Of a stretch of 64,000 nt of DNA, positions 44,956-54,176 are shown piece after piece; within the stretch, counting starts at the first letter, position 1; every line of letters starts with the position of its first letter. A program made the translations under genes and the position numbers. The notes below the pieces were generated by a model, which was not told the DNA's origin, did no database searches, and saw only the letters and a program-made list of their open reading frames with translations. The stretch is from an uncultured Bacilli bacterium (GTDB taxonomy: Bacteria > Bacillota_I > Bacilli_A > RF39 > UBA660), in contig CATNCE010000005.1 of the NCBI GenBank assembly GCA_950097225.1, positions 1-64,000 on the forward strand, in the 5' to 3' direction.

Positions 44956-46224
44956 ATGTTCAAGAGTCTTCACGGACTATTTAGTCCAAATAATAAAGAT
45001 TTGCGAAAAAGAATTTACTTCACCTTACTCGTACTAGCTGTATTTGCCTTAGGAACCAATATTGTTGTTCCAGGTGCAAAACAAATCACAGAGAGTTTAG
45101 GTTTCTTAGATTTATTAAACCTAATGAGTGGTGGTAGTTTAAAAACTTTTTCCATATTTGCGCTAGGAGTAATGCCTTATATAACGGCATCAATTCTAAC
45201 CCAATTATTACAAATGGATATCATTCCATATTTCAAAGAATTAAAGGAACAAGGAGCTACTGGTAGACAAAAGATAAATAGAATTAATCGTTATCTAGGT
45301 ATTCTATTTGCTTTTATACAAGGTTATATATATTCTGTTGCTTTCATGGGTGGGGAATCAACTCAAATCATTAAGACAACTATTATATTAACTGCCGGAA
45401 CATCTTTATTACTATGGTTAGCTGATCAAATAACTAATAAGGGCTTAGGTAATGGAATATCATTATTCATTATGGCTGGTATCGTTAATACCTTACCATC
45501 GACATTCATTACAGCATTCCAAGAATTAGTTATTGCTGATACATTTACAAAAGTTGTGGGAATCATTTTCTTCGTTGACTTCATAATTGCATACATCCTA
45601 ATTTTAATTGGTGTTGTATACATGCAAGTTAGTGAAAGAAGAATTCCAATACAACATAGTACAAGAACTGATAGTTCATATTCAAAGGAACAATCATATA
45701 TTCCTTTAAAACTTAACTCAGCAAGTGTAATGCCTGTAATATTTGCTAGTGCCATGACAAGTATACCTTCGTTAATTGGGCAAGTAATTAAGAACACAGG
45801 TTTCACAAACTTTGTTGATAAATATATAGTTTATACATCACCTACAGGTTATGTTCTATATATTATATTGATTTTCTTATTTGGATATGTTTACACTTTA
45901 ATGGAACTTAATCCAAAAGAGATGAGTGAAAATTTAGATAAGAATAGAAGTTATATCCCTGGTATTACTCCAGGAGAAAAAACAGCGAGTTATCTTCGCG
46001 GAACTATTTCCCGTTTAACTGTTGTTGGAAGTATCTTCTTAATCGTAATTGCATCTATTCCTATCTTATTTAGTAAAATTTCAAGTCTATCAAGTGCTAT
46101 CACATTAGGTGGTACTGGACTTTTGATTGTTGTTGGTGTTGCTCTTGAAACGTATAAGCAACTTGAAAGTAGTATAGTTTCTCGTAGTTATCAAGGAAGC
46201 AGAAAGAGAAGACATAGAAGATGA
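44956..46224 (+). CDS. secY: Protein translocase subunit SecY
   Basis: 422 residues, ten predicted membrane helices. FKSLHGLFSPNNKDLRKRIYF, the plug/TM2 region LMSGGSLKTFSIFALGVMPYITASIL, QQSERRIPIQ-type loop (QVSERRIPIQH), and EQSYIPLKLNSASVMPVIFA match SecY. It is the central pore of the Sec translocon. The stop TGA overlaps the adk ATG. Confidence 0.98.
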   Translation: MFKSLHGLFSPNNKDLRKRIYFTLLVLAVFALGTNIVVPGAKQITESLGFLDLLNLMSGGSLKTFSIFALGVMPYITASILTQLLQMDIIPYFKELKEQGATGRQKINRINRYLGILFAFIQGYIYSVAFMGGESTQIIKTTIILTAGTSLLLWLADQITNKGLGNGISLFIMAGIVNTLPSTFITAFQELVIADTFTKVVGIIFFVDFIIAYILILIGVVYMQVSERRIPIQHSTRTDSSYSKEQSYIPLKLNSASVMPVIFASAMTSIPSLIGQVIKNTGFTNFVDKYIVYTSPTGYVLYIILIFLFGYVYTLMELNPKEMSENLDKNRSYIPGITPGEKTASYLRGTISRLTVVGSIFLIVIASIPILFSKISSLSSAITLGGTGLLIVVGVALETYKQLESSIVSRSYQGSRKRRHRR

Positions 46225-46868
46225 AAAATATTATCTTTATCGCGCCACCAGCTGCTGGAAAAGGTACTCAAAGTGATTTACTAGTGCATAAATATGGCTA
46301 TGTTCATATTTCTACTGGTGATCTAATTCGCGAGGAGATAGCTTCTGGTACACCAATAGGTGCGCATGTTGCAAGCATTATCGAAAGTGGTAAATTAGTA
46401 AGTGATGAAATCGTCACTGAATTATTAAAAAATCGTCTTGAAAAAGATGATGCACAAAATGGATTTATCCTTGATGGTTATCCTCGTAATATTAAACAAG
46501 CTGAGATACTTGCAGATATTGCAAAGGACCTAGGCATTGATATTGAAACTGTTCTTTATCTAGAAATGGATGAACAAACAGCTATGCATCGTGCCTTAGG
46601 TAGAGTAACTTGTCCAAAGTGTGCTCGAAGTTATAACAAATATGAAGATGCAATGAAGCCTAAAAATGGTTTAATGTGTGATGATTGTAATACCGAACTT
46701 ATCGGTCGCAGTGATGACACAGAGGAAACATTCAAAGTCAGATTTCAATCTTATATTGAAAATACCTTACCTTTATTAGAGTATTATAAAGAAAAGGGAA
46801 TATTGAATGTGATTGACAATAGTGGTACTCCTGAGGAAACGTTTAATAACATTGAAAGCGTGATCTAA
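46221..46868 (+). CDS. adk: Adenylate kinase, zinc-lid type, atypical P-loop
   Basis: 215 residues. NMP-binding STGDLIREEIASG, LID domain with four Cys (CPKC...CDDC) of the zinc-binding Gram-positive type, DGYPRNIKQAE. It makes two ADP from ATP + AMP. The P-loop reads APPAAGKGTQ, where the family usually has GPPGAGKGTQ: the first Gly and one inner Gly are Ala. Lys and Thr are kept. It overlaps secY by four bases. Confidence 0.96.
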   Translation: MKNIIFIAPPAAGKGTQSDLLVHKYGYVHISTGDLIREEIASGTPIGAHVASIIESGKLVSDEIVTELLKNRLEKDDAQNGFILDGYPRNIKQAEILADIAKDLGIDIETVLYLEMDEQTAMHRALGRVTCPKCARSYNKYEDAMKPKNGLMCDDCNTELIGRSDDTEETFKVRFQSYIENTLPLLEYYKEKGILNVIDNSGTPEETFNNIESVI

Positions 46869-46869
46869 A

Positions 46870-47619
46870 ATGGTAAATATCTATAGTGATGATGAGATTA
46901 AAATAATCAAAGAATCAGGACACATTACTTATATGTGTCACCAATACCTAAAAGAGTATTTACATCCAGGAGTTACTACTAAATATATTGATGATTTAGC
47001 AGGTGAGTTTATTAAAGAACAAGGCGGAATTCCTAGTTGCTTAGGTTATGATGGTTTTCCTGCCAATATCTGCATATCAATCAATGATGAGGTTGTTCAT
47101 GGTATCGCGAGTGATGATGTCATCCTAAAAGAAGGGGATATTGTCACCTTAGATATTTGTACACTATATAAAGGTTATCATTCTGACTCAGCATGGTCAT
47201 ACCCAATAGGGCATATAAACAAGCAAAAAGAGCATTTGCTGCATCATACAGAAAAAGCTTTATTTACTGGTTTAAAAGAGATTAAGGCTGGAGTTCCATT
47301 AGGAAACATTTCCGCAAGAATTGAACAATACGCGACCAAACATGGGTTAGGTGTTGTAAGAGAACTTGTTGGACATGGTGTAGGTCATGAACTTCATGAA
47401 GAACCAGATGTTCCAAACTATGGAAAGTATAACACTGGAATGATTTTACAAGCTGGCATGGTAATCGCCGTAGAACCGATGCTTACAGCTGGAAAAAGAA
47501 ACGTAGAAATCCTCGATGATGAATGGACAATAGTAACTGAAGATGGAAGCCCATCGGCTCATTTTGAACACACTATTGCAATTCGTGAAGATGGCTATGA
47601 AATACTAACAGGAGAGTGA
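46870..47619 (+). CDS. map: Methionine aminopeptidase, type I
   Basis: 249 residues. All five metal ligands are readable: D in LDICTLYKGYHSD (two Asp), H in GHGVGHELHEEP, E in AVEPMLTAG, E in HFEHTIAI. It removes the initiator Met. It starts one base after adk and its end carries the infA ribosome site (GGAGAGTGA). Confidence 0.97.
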   Translation: MVNIYSDDEIKIIKESGHITYMCHQYLKEYLHPGVTTKYIDDLAGEFIKEQGGIPSCLGYDGFPANICISINDEVVHGIASDDVILKEGDIVTLDICTLYKGYHSDSAWSYPIGHINKQKEHLLHHTEKALFTGLKEIKAGVPLGNISARIEQYATKHGLGVVRELVGHGVGHELHEEPDVPNYGKYNTGMILQAGMVIAVEPMLTAGKRNVEILDDEWTIVTEDGSPSAHFEHTIAIREDGYEILTGE

Positions 47620-47624
47620 AAAAA

Positions 47625-47837
47625 TTGGCTAAAGAGCAAAAAGTCGAATTCGAAGGAACAGTAATCGAAGCGACTCATGAAATATATAAAGTAGAGTTAG
47701 ATAATAAATTAATTGTAACTGCCCGTGTTTCTGGTAAAATACGCATACACATGATACGCATCTTACCAGGCGATAGAGTTACAGTAGCGATGTCACCAAC
47801 GGATTTAACACACGGGATTATAAAAATTAGAAATTAA
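47625..47837 (+). CDS. infA: Translation initiation factor IF-1 (TTG start)
   Basis: 70 residues. The conserved start (M)AKEQKVEFEGTVIEA puts the initiation codon at TTG 47625, seven bases after GGAGAG. A GTG at 47616 is inside the ribosome site. OB-fold with VTARVSGKIRIHMIRILPGDRV, ending DLTHGIIKIRN. A TTG start on an essential gene is unusual. Confidence 0.95.
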   Translation: MAKEQKVEFEGTVIEATHEIYKVELDNKLIVTARVSGKIRIHMIRILPGDRVTVAMSPTDLTHGIIKIRN

Positions 47838-47849
47838 GGAGGATAGCTT

Positions 47850-47963
47850 ATGAAAGTCAGATCATCAGTTAAAAAAATCTGTCCAAAATGCAGAGTTATC
47901 AAAAGAAAAGGTAAAATAATGGTTATTTGTGAAAATCCAAAACACAAACAAAAACAAGGATAG
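47850..47963 (+). CDS. rpmJ: 50S ribosomal protein L36
   Basis: 37 residues: [20 protein letters not shown] and [17 protein letters not shown]. The zinc ligands C-x2-C...C...H are intact. AAGGAGGAT lies seven bases upstream. Too short for most gene callers. Confidence 0.97.
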   Translation: MKVRSSVKKICPKCRVIKRKGKIMVICENPKHKQKQG

Positions 47964-47972
47964 GAGATTAGT

Positions 47973-48347
47973 ATGGCACGTATTAAAAATATTGAATTAC
48001 CAAAGGATAAAGCATTATATATTGGTTTAACTGCAATTTATGGAATTGGTCAAAGTAGTGCAAAGAAAATTTGTGCAGCAGTTGGAATTAATCCAGAAAT
48101 GAAAGTTAGAGATATAACAACTGAACAAGAAAATGCAATTCGTGTTGAAATCGACAACTACTTAGTTGAAGGAGAATTGCGTAGAGAAGTTCAAATGAAC
48201 ATCAAAAACAAAATGGAAATTGGTTCATATCAAGGTAGTAGACATAAAAAAGGATTACCAGTACATGGACAAAGTACAAGAAGTAATGCCAAAACTCGTA
48301 AGGGTAAAGGTAAAGTCGTTGCTAACAAGAAAAAAGTTGGTAAATAA
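47973..48347 (+). CDS. rpsM: 30S ribosomal protein S13
   Basis: 124 residues: IELPKDKALYIGLTAIYGIGQS, RREVQMNIKNKMEIGSYQG, RHKKGLPVHGQSTRSNAKTRKGK, all typical. Follows rpmJ as in other Bacillota. Confidence 0.97.
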   Translation: MARIKNIELPKDKALYIGLTAIYGIGQSSAKKICAAVGINPEMKVRDITTEQENAIRVEIDNYLVEGELRREVQMNIKNKMEIGSYQGSRHKKGLPVHGQSTRSNAKTRKGKGKVVANKKKVGK

Positions 48348-48368
48348 TTGAAACGGAGGTAAATAGGA

Positions 48369-48752
48369 ATGGCTTATAACAGAAGAAAAAGAAAAGTAAA
48401 AAAGAATATTCCCGAAGCACAAGCTCATATTTCAACATCTTACAATAATACTTTAGTTACTATTACAGATTTTGCTGGTAATACTATCAGTTGGGCTTCA
48501 TCAGGAACTATAGGTTATAAAGGATCTAAAAAGAAAACTCCATATGCTGCTGGTCTTGCTGCTGAAAGTGCTGGAAAAGCTGCAATGGATGCTGGTGTAG
48601 TAAAAGTTGAAGTACACGTTAGAGGTTTAGGTAACGGTAGAGAAAATGCAATCCGTTCACTTCAAGCTGTTGGTTTAGAAATAACTGCTATTATTGATGA
48701 AACACCAATTCCACATAATGGTTGTCGTCCACCAAAACGTCCAAGAAACTAG
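48369..48752 (+). CDS. rpsK: 30S ribosomal protein S11
   Basis: 127 residues: [20 protein letters not shown], end [20 protein letters not shown], near-invariant. ACGGAGGTAAATAGGA is the ribosome site. Confidence 0.98.
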   Translation: MAYNRRKRKVKKNIPEAQAHISTSYNNTLVTITDFAGNTISWASSGTIGYKGSKKKTPYAAGLAAESAGKAAMDAGVVKVEVHVRGLGNGRENAIRSLQAVGLEITAIIDETPIPHNGCRPPKRPRN

Positions 48753-48780
48753 ATTGTAATTAAGGAAAAGAGGATTGAAT

Positions 48781-49719
48781 ATGAATTTTGAAAAACCAGA
48801 ATATAAAATTACTGAATATGTTGAAAGTAAACATTATGGTAAATTCGAACTAGAACCCCTAGAAAGAGGTTTTGGAACAACTATAGGTAATGCATTAAGA
48901 AGAGTAATGTTATCTAGTATGCCAGGGTGTGCTGTTACTAGTATTAGAATTGCTGGAGTTTTACATGAATTCCAAAAAATTGAAGGCGTAAGAGAAGACG
49001 TTATGAATATTGTTCTTAACATTAAAAACTTAGTTGTTAAGAATCATTCAACAGAAAAGAAAATAATGAGATTGAATGCATCAAATGAAGGACCAGTAAC
49101 CGCTGGAATGATCGAACATGATGCTGATATCGAAATAGTAAATCCTGATTTAGTTATTTGTAATTTAGTTAAAGGTGGAAAAATCGATATTGAAATGACT
49201 GTTGACAATGGTCGTGGATATGTTGATGCAAAAGAAAATAAAAAGAATTTGGGTGAAACAGTTGGTCTTATTCCAATTGACTCAAACTATTCACCAGTTG
49301 AAAAAGTTTATTTCGAAACTGAAAGTGCCCGTGTAGGTCACAATGAAAATTATGATAAATTAATTGTTTATGTATATACTAATGGATCAATTACTCCAGA
49401 AGAATGTATGGCATTAGCTAGTCGTATCTTGATTGAACATTTAAATATTATTGCTGATTTAAATCAAATTGCTGATATAACTGGTATTATTGCCGAGAAA
49501 AAAGTTGATACGATTACTAAAACTCTTGAAACTCCAATTGAAGAAATTGAATTCTCAGTTCGTGCTTATAACTGCTTAAAAAGAGCTGGTATTCATACAA
49601 TGCAAGATTTAATTGATAAACGCGAAGTTGAAGTAACAAAGATTAGAAACTTAGGTAAAAAATCACTTAAAGAAGTAATTGAAAAAGTAAATGAAATGGG
49701 ACTAAAGTTCCGCGATTAA
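48781..49719 (+). CDS. rpoA: RNA polymerase subunit alpha
   Basis: 312 residues from the ATG; a TTG at 48775 directly touches AAGAGGA. N-terminal dimerisation domain (GFGTTIGNALRRVMLSSMPG), linker, and C-terminal domain (CLKRAGIHTMQDLI, IRNLGKKSLKEVIEKV) that contacts UP elements and activators. Standard length. Confidence 0.98.
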   Translation: MNFEKPEYKITEYVESKHYGKFELEPLERGFGTTIGNALRRVMLSSMPGCAVTSIRIAGVLHEFQKIEGVREDVMNIVLNIKNLVVKNHSTEKKIMRLNASNEGPVTAGMIEHDADIEIVNPDLVICNLVKGGKIDIEMTVDNGRGYVDAKENKKNLGETVGLIPIDSNYSPVEKVYFETESARVGHNENYDKLIVYVYTNGSITPEECMALASRILIEHLNIIADLNQIADITGIIAEKKVDTITKTLETPIEEIEFSVRAYNCLKRAGIHTMQDLIDKREVEVTKIRNLGKKSLKEVIEKVNEMGLKFRD

Positions 49720-49740
49720 TACAGTAAGGAGGTTATTATA

Positions 49741-50082
49741 ATGTATAGAAAATTAGGAAGAGAATCTAGAATTAGAAGAAGTATATTAGCCGGAATTACT
49801 AAAGATGTAATCATGAATGAAGCTGTTGTTACAACTGAAGCAAGAGCAAAAGAAGTAAGAAAATTTGTTGACAAAATGATCACTTACGGAAAAGATGGAT
49901 CTTTAGTTGCTAGAAGAAAAGCATTAGCATTCTTACATAACGATAAGGCAGTTGTTAGTAAAATATTTAATGAATTAGCTCCTCGTTATGCTGAAAGAAA
50001 CGGTGGATACACTAGAATTATTAAATTAACAGAAAGAAAAGGCGATGACGCCTTAACAGTAAGACTTGAATTAGTTGACTAA
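49741..50082 (+). CDS. rplQ: 50S ribosomal protein L17
   Basis: 113 residues: [35 protein letters not shown], ending [15 protein letters not shown]. Last gene of the ribosomal block. Confidence 0.97.
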   Translation: MYRKLGRESRIRRSILAGITKDVIMNEAVVTTEARAKEVRKFVDKMITYGKDGSLVARRKALAFLHNDKAVVSKIFNELAPRYAERNGGYTRIIKLTERKGDDALTVRLELVD

Positions 50083-50100
50083 TCAAGTCTTTTTCTTTTT
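50063..50100 (+). terminator. Terminator of the ribosomal operon
   Basis: GACTTGA(A)TTAG (50063-50073) pairs with CTAATCAAGTC (50079-50089) with one bulged base, followed by TTTTTCTTTTTC. The stem includes the end of rplQ and its stop codon. Confidence 0.85.
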
Positions 50101-50185
50101 CATTTTTTGATAAAATACTACACCATAAACGTTGTAAGCAAAATGGACTTTGTGATATAATACTAACAGAATAGGAATGTTGCTT

Positions 50186-51871
50186 ATGAAAAAGAAAAGT
50201 ATCATATATTTCTTTGTTATCGCGCTTGTAATAGGTTTTGCAAGTGTAACAACTAACTTAATCATAAATAATACTTTAAACATTGGTTTTAATAATGCAT
50301 TCCTAGATAATGTTAAATTTATAAATACTAAAACTGATGGTAAGGCATCAATTAGTTTAGATGGAAAAACAATCAGTTATGAAGCAAAAGAGTTAACTAG
50401 CATAAATGAAGAGGCTAATTTAACATTCTGGATAAAGAATGAAAATACTCAGTATGATGTTGAAGCCATTATATCTTGTAGTATTAATAATGCATCAGAG
50501 AATATCAAAGACTTAGTAAGTATATCAGTTGAGCCTAAAAACTTCACTCTAGCAAGTAATGAAGTAAAAAGTGGAGAAGTCAGAATAGAAATGACTAGTG
50601 TTGTTACTGAAAGTATAGATGGTAACTTCACATGTGAGTTAATAGCAACACCAGTAGAAAGAGAAGAACCAGGTGTAATAACTAATACATGTATAGCAGA
50701 CTTGAACGAAAATAATCCGGTAATCAATGGTGAGTTAATACCTATTGAATTAGACAATAATGGTATTGTTACATACTCCGATAAAGGAGAATCTTGGTAC
50801 AACTATTGTGAGCAGAAATGGGCTAATGCAGTAATACTAGTAGATAATCCGTCTAAAACTTATAAGGTAGGAGATACAATTCAGGAAAATGATATAGAAT
50901 CATACTTCGTATGGATACCAAGATATAGATATAAGTTATTTCATGCCAATCAAGCGGATGGAACGTCAGCTAAATTAAATAGTAGTATAGCTCATACGAT
51001 AGAAATTGAATTTGAGAGTAAAGAAAGTCCAGTATCAACAGGAACGAAAGATGGAGAATGGTTAACCCATCCCGCTTTCACAAATTTTGATGTAAATGGC
51101 ATATGGGTAGGAAAGTTCGAAACAGGGTATAAAGGGGCAACAAGTATAAATTCTGCTCAAGTAAGTTCATCAGATTCAAGCAAAATTCAAGTGAAGCCCA
51201 ATGTATACTCATGGCGTTTAAATTCAGTAGGAAGCTTTTTCAAAGCCATGTATAATTACAATCGTGAGTTGGATTCGCACATGATGAAGAATACTGAATG
51301 GGGAGCAGTAGCATACCTATCACATTCAAGATATGGAATAAATGATGAAGTAAGAATAAATAATAATTCAAATTATCTAACAGGCTATGCAGCAACCACT
51401 AAAGATGCTCCTGGAAGTACAACAGAGAATAGGCCATATAATACATCTACTGGATATTTAGCGTCAACTACTGGTAATATAACTGGAATTTATGACATGT
51501 CTGGCGGAGCTAATGAGTATGTAGCAGGATATATAGATGGAAATGGACATACTGGAGGACTAACGTCAGAGGAAATAAAAAATGCATACAATGAATATAT
51601 AGACATATATCCAAGTAATAGTGACAAAACAACATATAGTAATAGAATCTTAGGAGATGCAACAGGCGAAATTGGACCATTTTATGGAAGCTCACCATAT
51701 TATAATAACTGGTATCAAGATAACTCGATCTTCTTATTCTCTACCTATCCATGGTTTTCTAGAGGAAGTGGATATGGAGGAAAAAACTATGCAGGGCAAT
51801 TTTGTTTCACTTCCTACGGTGGTGGAATTAATAATGGTTACAGCGCGCGTCTCGTCCTATCTCCAAAATAA
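50186..51871 (+). CDS. Surface protein with TasA-like N-terminus and C-terminal FGE/C-type-lectin-like domain
   Basis: 561 residues from the ATG after TAGGAATG. Signal peptide/anchor at residues ~4-28 (IIYFFVIALVIGFASVTTNLI), an all-beta region of ~170 residues similar in style to the 28974 gene, then from ~190 the same domain as the 556 gene (ING.L.PI..., ESYFVWIPRYRYKLFHANQA, DGEWLTHPAFTNFDVNG.WVGKFETGYKG). It ends PWFSRGSGYGGKNYAGQF...SARLVLSPK, in the position of the variable region, with intermediate base composition. So one C-terminal module is joined to different N-termini in this genome. Confidence 0.8.
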   Translation: MKKKSIIYFFVIALVIGFASVTTNLIINNTLNIGFNNAFLDNVKFINTKTDGKASISLDGKTISYEAKELTSINEEANLTFWIKNENTQYDVEAIISCSINNASENIKDLVSISVEPKNFTLASNEVKSGEVRIEMTSVVTESIDGNFTCELIATPVEREEPGVITNTCIADLNENNPVINGELIPIELDNNGIVTYSDKGESWYNYCEQKWANAVILVDNPSKTYKVGDTIQENDIESYFVWIPRYRYKLFHANQADGTSAKLNSSIAHTIEIEFESKESPVSTGTKDGEWLTHPAFTNFDVNGIWVGKFETGYKGATSINSAQVSSSDSSKIQVKPNVYSWRLNSVGSFFKAMYNYNRELDSHMMKNTEWGAVAYLSHSRYGINDEVRINNNSNYLTGYAATTKDAPGSTTENRPYNTSTGYLASTTGNITGIYDMSGGANEYVAGYIDGNGHTGGLTSEEIKNAYNEYIDIYPSNSDKTTYSNRILGDATGEIGPFYGSSPYYNNWYQDNSIFLFSTYPWFSRGSGYGGKNYAGQFCFTSYGGGINNGYSARLVLSPK

Positions 51872-51874
51872 CAA

Positions 51875-51908
51875 AAATACAAGAATTTTATCTCTTGTAT
51901 TTTTTTCA
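51875..51908 (+). terminator. Intrinsic terminator
   Basis: AAATACAAGA (51875-51884) pairs with TCTTGTATTT (51893-51902), then a T tract. Confidence 0.88.
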
Positions 51909-51942
51909 TATCTATCTTAATATATAAAATAGAGTGGTGCTT

Positions 51943-52206
51943 ATGAAGAAAAAAGAATTTGTAGTAAATGGAACATACGTATTTTTAATAAATGTAATAA
52001 TAACTTTATTTTTACTAACTAGTGATGACATTAATTATGTATACTATATAGTTGCAATTATTTCTAATATAATTGCCATAGGTTTTAATGCCATTATAAT
52101 AAAAACAAACACGCAAAAAGCATTTAATATTATCGCGTTAATATTAAATATAATTGTTATTGCAATTGTAACTTATTATTTATTGAAGTATATTAATGTT
52201 ATCTGA
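51943..52206 (+). CDS. Small membrane protein
   Basis: 87 residues with three hydrophobic segments (about 10-28, 36-54, 64-84) and little else; a GTG nine bases earlier is an alternative start. No family recognised. The upstream GTGGTGC is a poor ribosome site. Its end overlaps the convergent minus-strand gene by eight bases. Confidence 0.5.
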   Translation: MKKKEFVVNGTYVFLINVIITLFLLTSDDINYVYYIVAIISNIIAIGFNAIIIKTNTQKAFNIIALILNIIVIAIVTYYLLKYINVI

Positions 52207-52456
52207 AAAACGTTAAATTGTTATTATTCATTCTATTATTTGGAGTAGGTCCGTTGTTGTTTGGACGACTTTGCTTCTGGGGTTGCTGAGTATTATTTAG
52301 TGCAGGCAAAATTTTATCGCGCATATTTAAACTTTTTACTTTTTTAGTTATATAATTATAAGCAGGGTTAAATTCCTTGACTAGAGGTAGAGTCTTGTTA
52401 ACGATGTTTAGAATTTTCATCCCGCCCTGTAATATATAAGGTAAATTCATTCGCAT
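52199..52456 (-). CDS. Small Asn/Pro-rich protein, distantly YqfQ-like
   Basis: 85 residues. The first ~50 (LPYILQGGMKILNIVNKTLPLVKEFNPAYNYI) resemble the short helical core of VrrA/YqfQ-type proteins. The rest is a low-complexity Asn/Pro/Gln tail (NNTQQPQKQSRPNNNGPTPN). AGGTGATGAT precedes the ATG on this strand. Convergent with the small membrane protein. The YqfQ link is weak. Confidence 0.55.
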   Translation of the reverse strand: MRMNLPYILQGGMKILNIVNKTLPLVKEFNPAYNYITKKVKSLNMRDKILPALNNTQQPQKQSRPNNNGPTPNNRMNNNNLTFFR

Positions 52457-52500
52457 ATCATCACCTACTAAATTATATGACGTTTATTTATAATTAGTGT

Positions 52501-52528
52501 TTAACAAAGTAATTATTTGTGTTATAAT
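52501..52528 (+). promoter_or_regulatory. Promoter of the pilin assembly genes
   Basis: TTAACA (52501-52506), a 16-base spacer and TATAAT (52523-52528). A possible start at ATG 52543 would leave almost no leader, which favours the ATG at 52570. Confidence 0.65.
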
Positions 52529-52569
52529 GATATCATAGTGAGATGCTAGAAAGTAGGTGTCAGCTTATT

Positions 52570-54162
52570 ATGGGGTTAGCAAGTGAGAATAGAGTACATA
52601 AGCAAGATAATTTCTTCCTTTTTTTTCCTATGTATGTATGTTTAGGTGTATACTATGTCATGTATAGTGTTGTTTGGCCAATTATTTGGTTATGGAATAA
52701 ATCATCAGATACCTTATATACATCAATAAATAAAGCCACTGATCGTACTGAACTTAGAGGTGCTTATATGACTTCAACAGAAAGTGAAGTCACTGGTAAA
52801 ACCGAAGAGGAAGTTGAAAAAAATCTAATTGATCGTGGCCCAATTAAAAAAGAAGTAAGAATAAGTGAATCCCTAATTAAGGCTCGTGAAAACTTAATCA
52901 ATACAATAGATGCTGGAGAAGAACAGCGTAGTGATCAGCCAAGAACTTATCGTTATACCGCCTTAGGTCCTGATGGCAAACAAGTTACTAATACATTCTA
53001 TGCTTATTCTAAAGTTGAAGTATATACATTCTTAGAAAATGAAGGATACAAAGTATTTAAGATTGAGACGTCATCTTTAATTGAAAAATTATATGGAACA
53101 TCTATCTTTGGTGCTCATAAAATCAAAATTAAGGATATCGTATTTTGGCTTCAACAACTATCAACTTACTTAAAAGCCGGGATTCCATTAACTGATTCCA
53201 TGCGCATCTTAAGTAAGCAGATGGGAAAGAAAAATCATAATATTAAAAAATCATTTGATTCAATTGTTTATAATTTAACATTAGGAGAGAGTTTCTCGAC
53301 TAGCTTAGAAAAACAAGGGGATGTATTCCCAACCCTGTTAATCAACATGATTAAGTCAGCTGAGGCAACAGGAGATCTTGAAGGAACCCTTGACGAAATG
53401 GCCGATTACTATAAAGCAACAGAGACAACTAGAAAAGAAATGATAAGCGCTCTAACTTATCCATGTTTAGTAATTGTCTTCTCAATTGCCGTTGTCATTT
53501 TCATATTGCTATACTTAATTCCTCAGTTCGTTGACATTTATAATACGGCTGGTGTAAAACTAAATCCAATAACCGTCTTCATTATAAACGCCAGTGAATT
53601 CTTACAGGCCAATATGTTATATGTTGCTATTGTTGTAATAATTTTTATTGCCGTAATTGTCGTACTATATAAAAATGTCAAAGCTTTCCGCTATTTTATG
53701 CAAACGATGTCGATGAAATTGCCAATCTTTGGTAAAATAATAATTTATAAAGAGATGATGATATTTACTAAGACGTTTGCGAGTCTATTGAAAAACAATG
53801 TCTTCATAACCGAATCGATGGATATTTTAGGAAAAATAACATCTAATGAAATATATCGCGAAATAATGATAAGAACAGTTAATTACATTGGGCGTGGAGA
53901 AAAAATTTCTGCGGCCTTCCAAGGACACTGGGCTATCCCAGAGGTTGCTTACTACATGATGGTAACAGGAGAATCAACTGGCGAACTCGCTTCAATGATG
54001 AGTAAGGTATCTGATTATTACGCAGAACAACATAAGATGATAGTTGACTCATTAAAGACCTTAATTGAGCCACTGCTAATCGTTATATTAGCTGTAATCG
54101 TTGGTGGAATAATGATTGCCGTAATTGTACCAATGTTCAGTTTATACGAAGAACTCTTATAA
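52570..54162 (+). CDS. Type II secretion/type IV pilus assembly platform protein (PilC/GspF-like)
   Basis: 530 residues from the ATG eleven bases after AAGTAGGTG. It has an unusual N-terminal extension: one membrane segment (~15-35) then a charged cytoplasmic region of ~100 residues. The PilC N-terminal module (YRYTALGPDGKQVTNTFYAYSKVEV) and two T2SSF domains follow, each with motifs such as FWLQQLSTYLKAGIPLTDSM, ALTYPCLVIVFSIAVV and FTKTFASLLKNNVFITESM. It forms the inner-membrane platform. No pilin or ATPase gene is beside it; the next gene is the prepilin peptidase. Confidence 0.88.
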   Translation: MGLASENRVHKQDNFFLFFPMYVCLGVYYVMYSVVWPIIWLWNKSSDTLYTSINKATDRTELRGAYMTSTESEVTGKTEEEVEKNLIDRGPIKKEVRISESLIKARENLINTIDAGEEQRSDQPRTYRYTALGPDGKQVTNTFYAYSKVEVYTFLENEGYKVFKIETSSLIEKLYGTSIFGAHKIKIKDIVFWLQQLSTYLKAGIPLTDSMRILSKQMGKKNHNIKKSFDSIVYNLTLGESFSTSLEKQGDVFPTLLINMIKSAEATGDLEGTLDEMADYYKATETTRKEMISALTYPCLVIVFSIAVVIFILLYLIPQFVDIYNTAGVKLNPITVFIINASEFLQANMLYVAIVVIIFIAVIVVLYKNVKAFRYFMQTMSMKLPIFGKIIIYKEMMIFTKTFASLLKNNVFITESMDILGKITSNEIYREIMIRTVNYIGRGEKISAAFQGHWAIPEVAYYMMVTGESTGELASMMSKVSDYYAEQHKMIVDSLKTLIEPLLIVILAVIVGGIMIAVIVPMFSLYEELL

Positions 54163-54176
54163 TGGAGGTAAACAAC

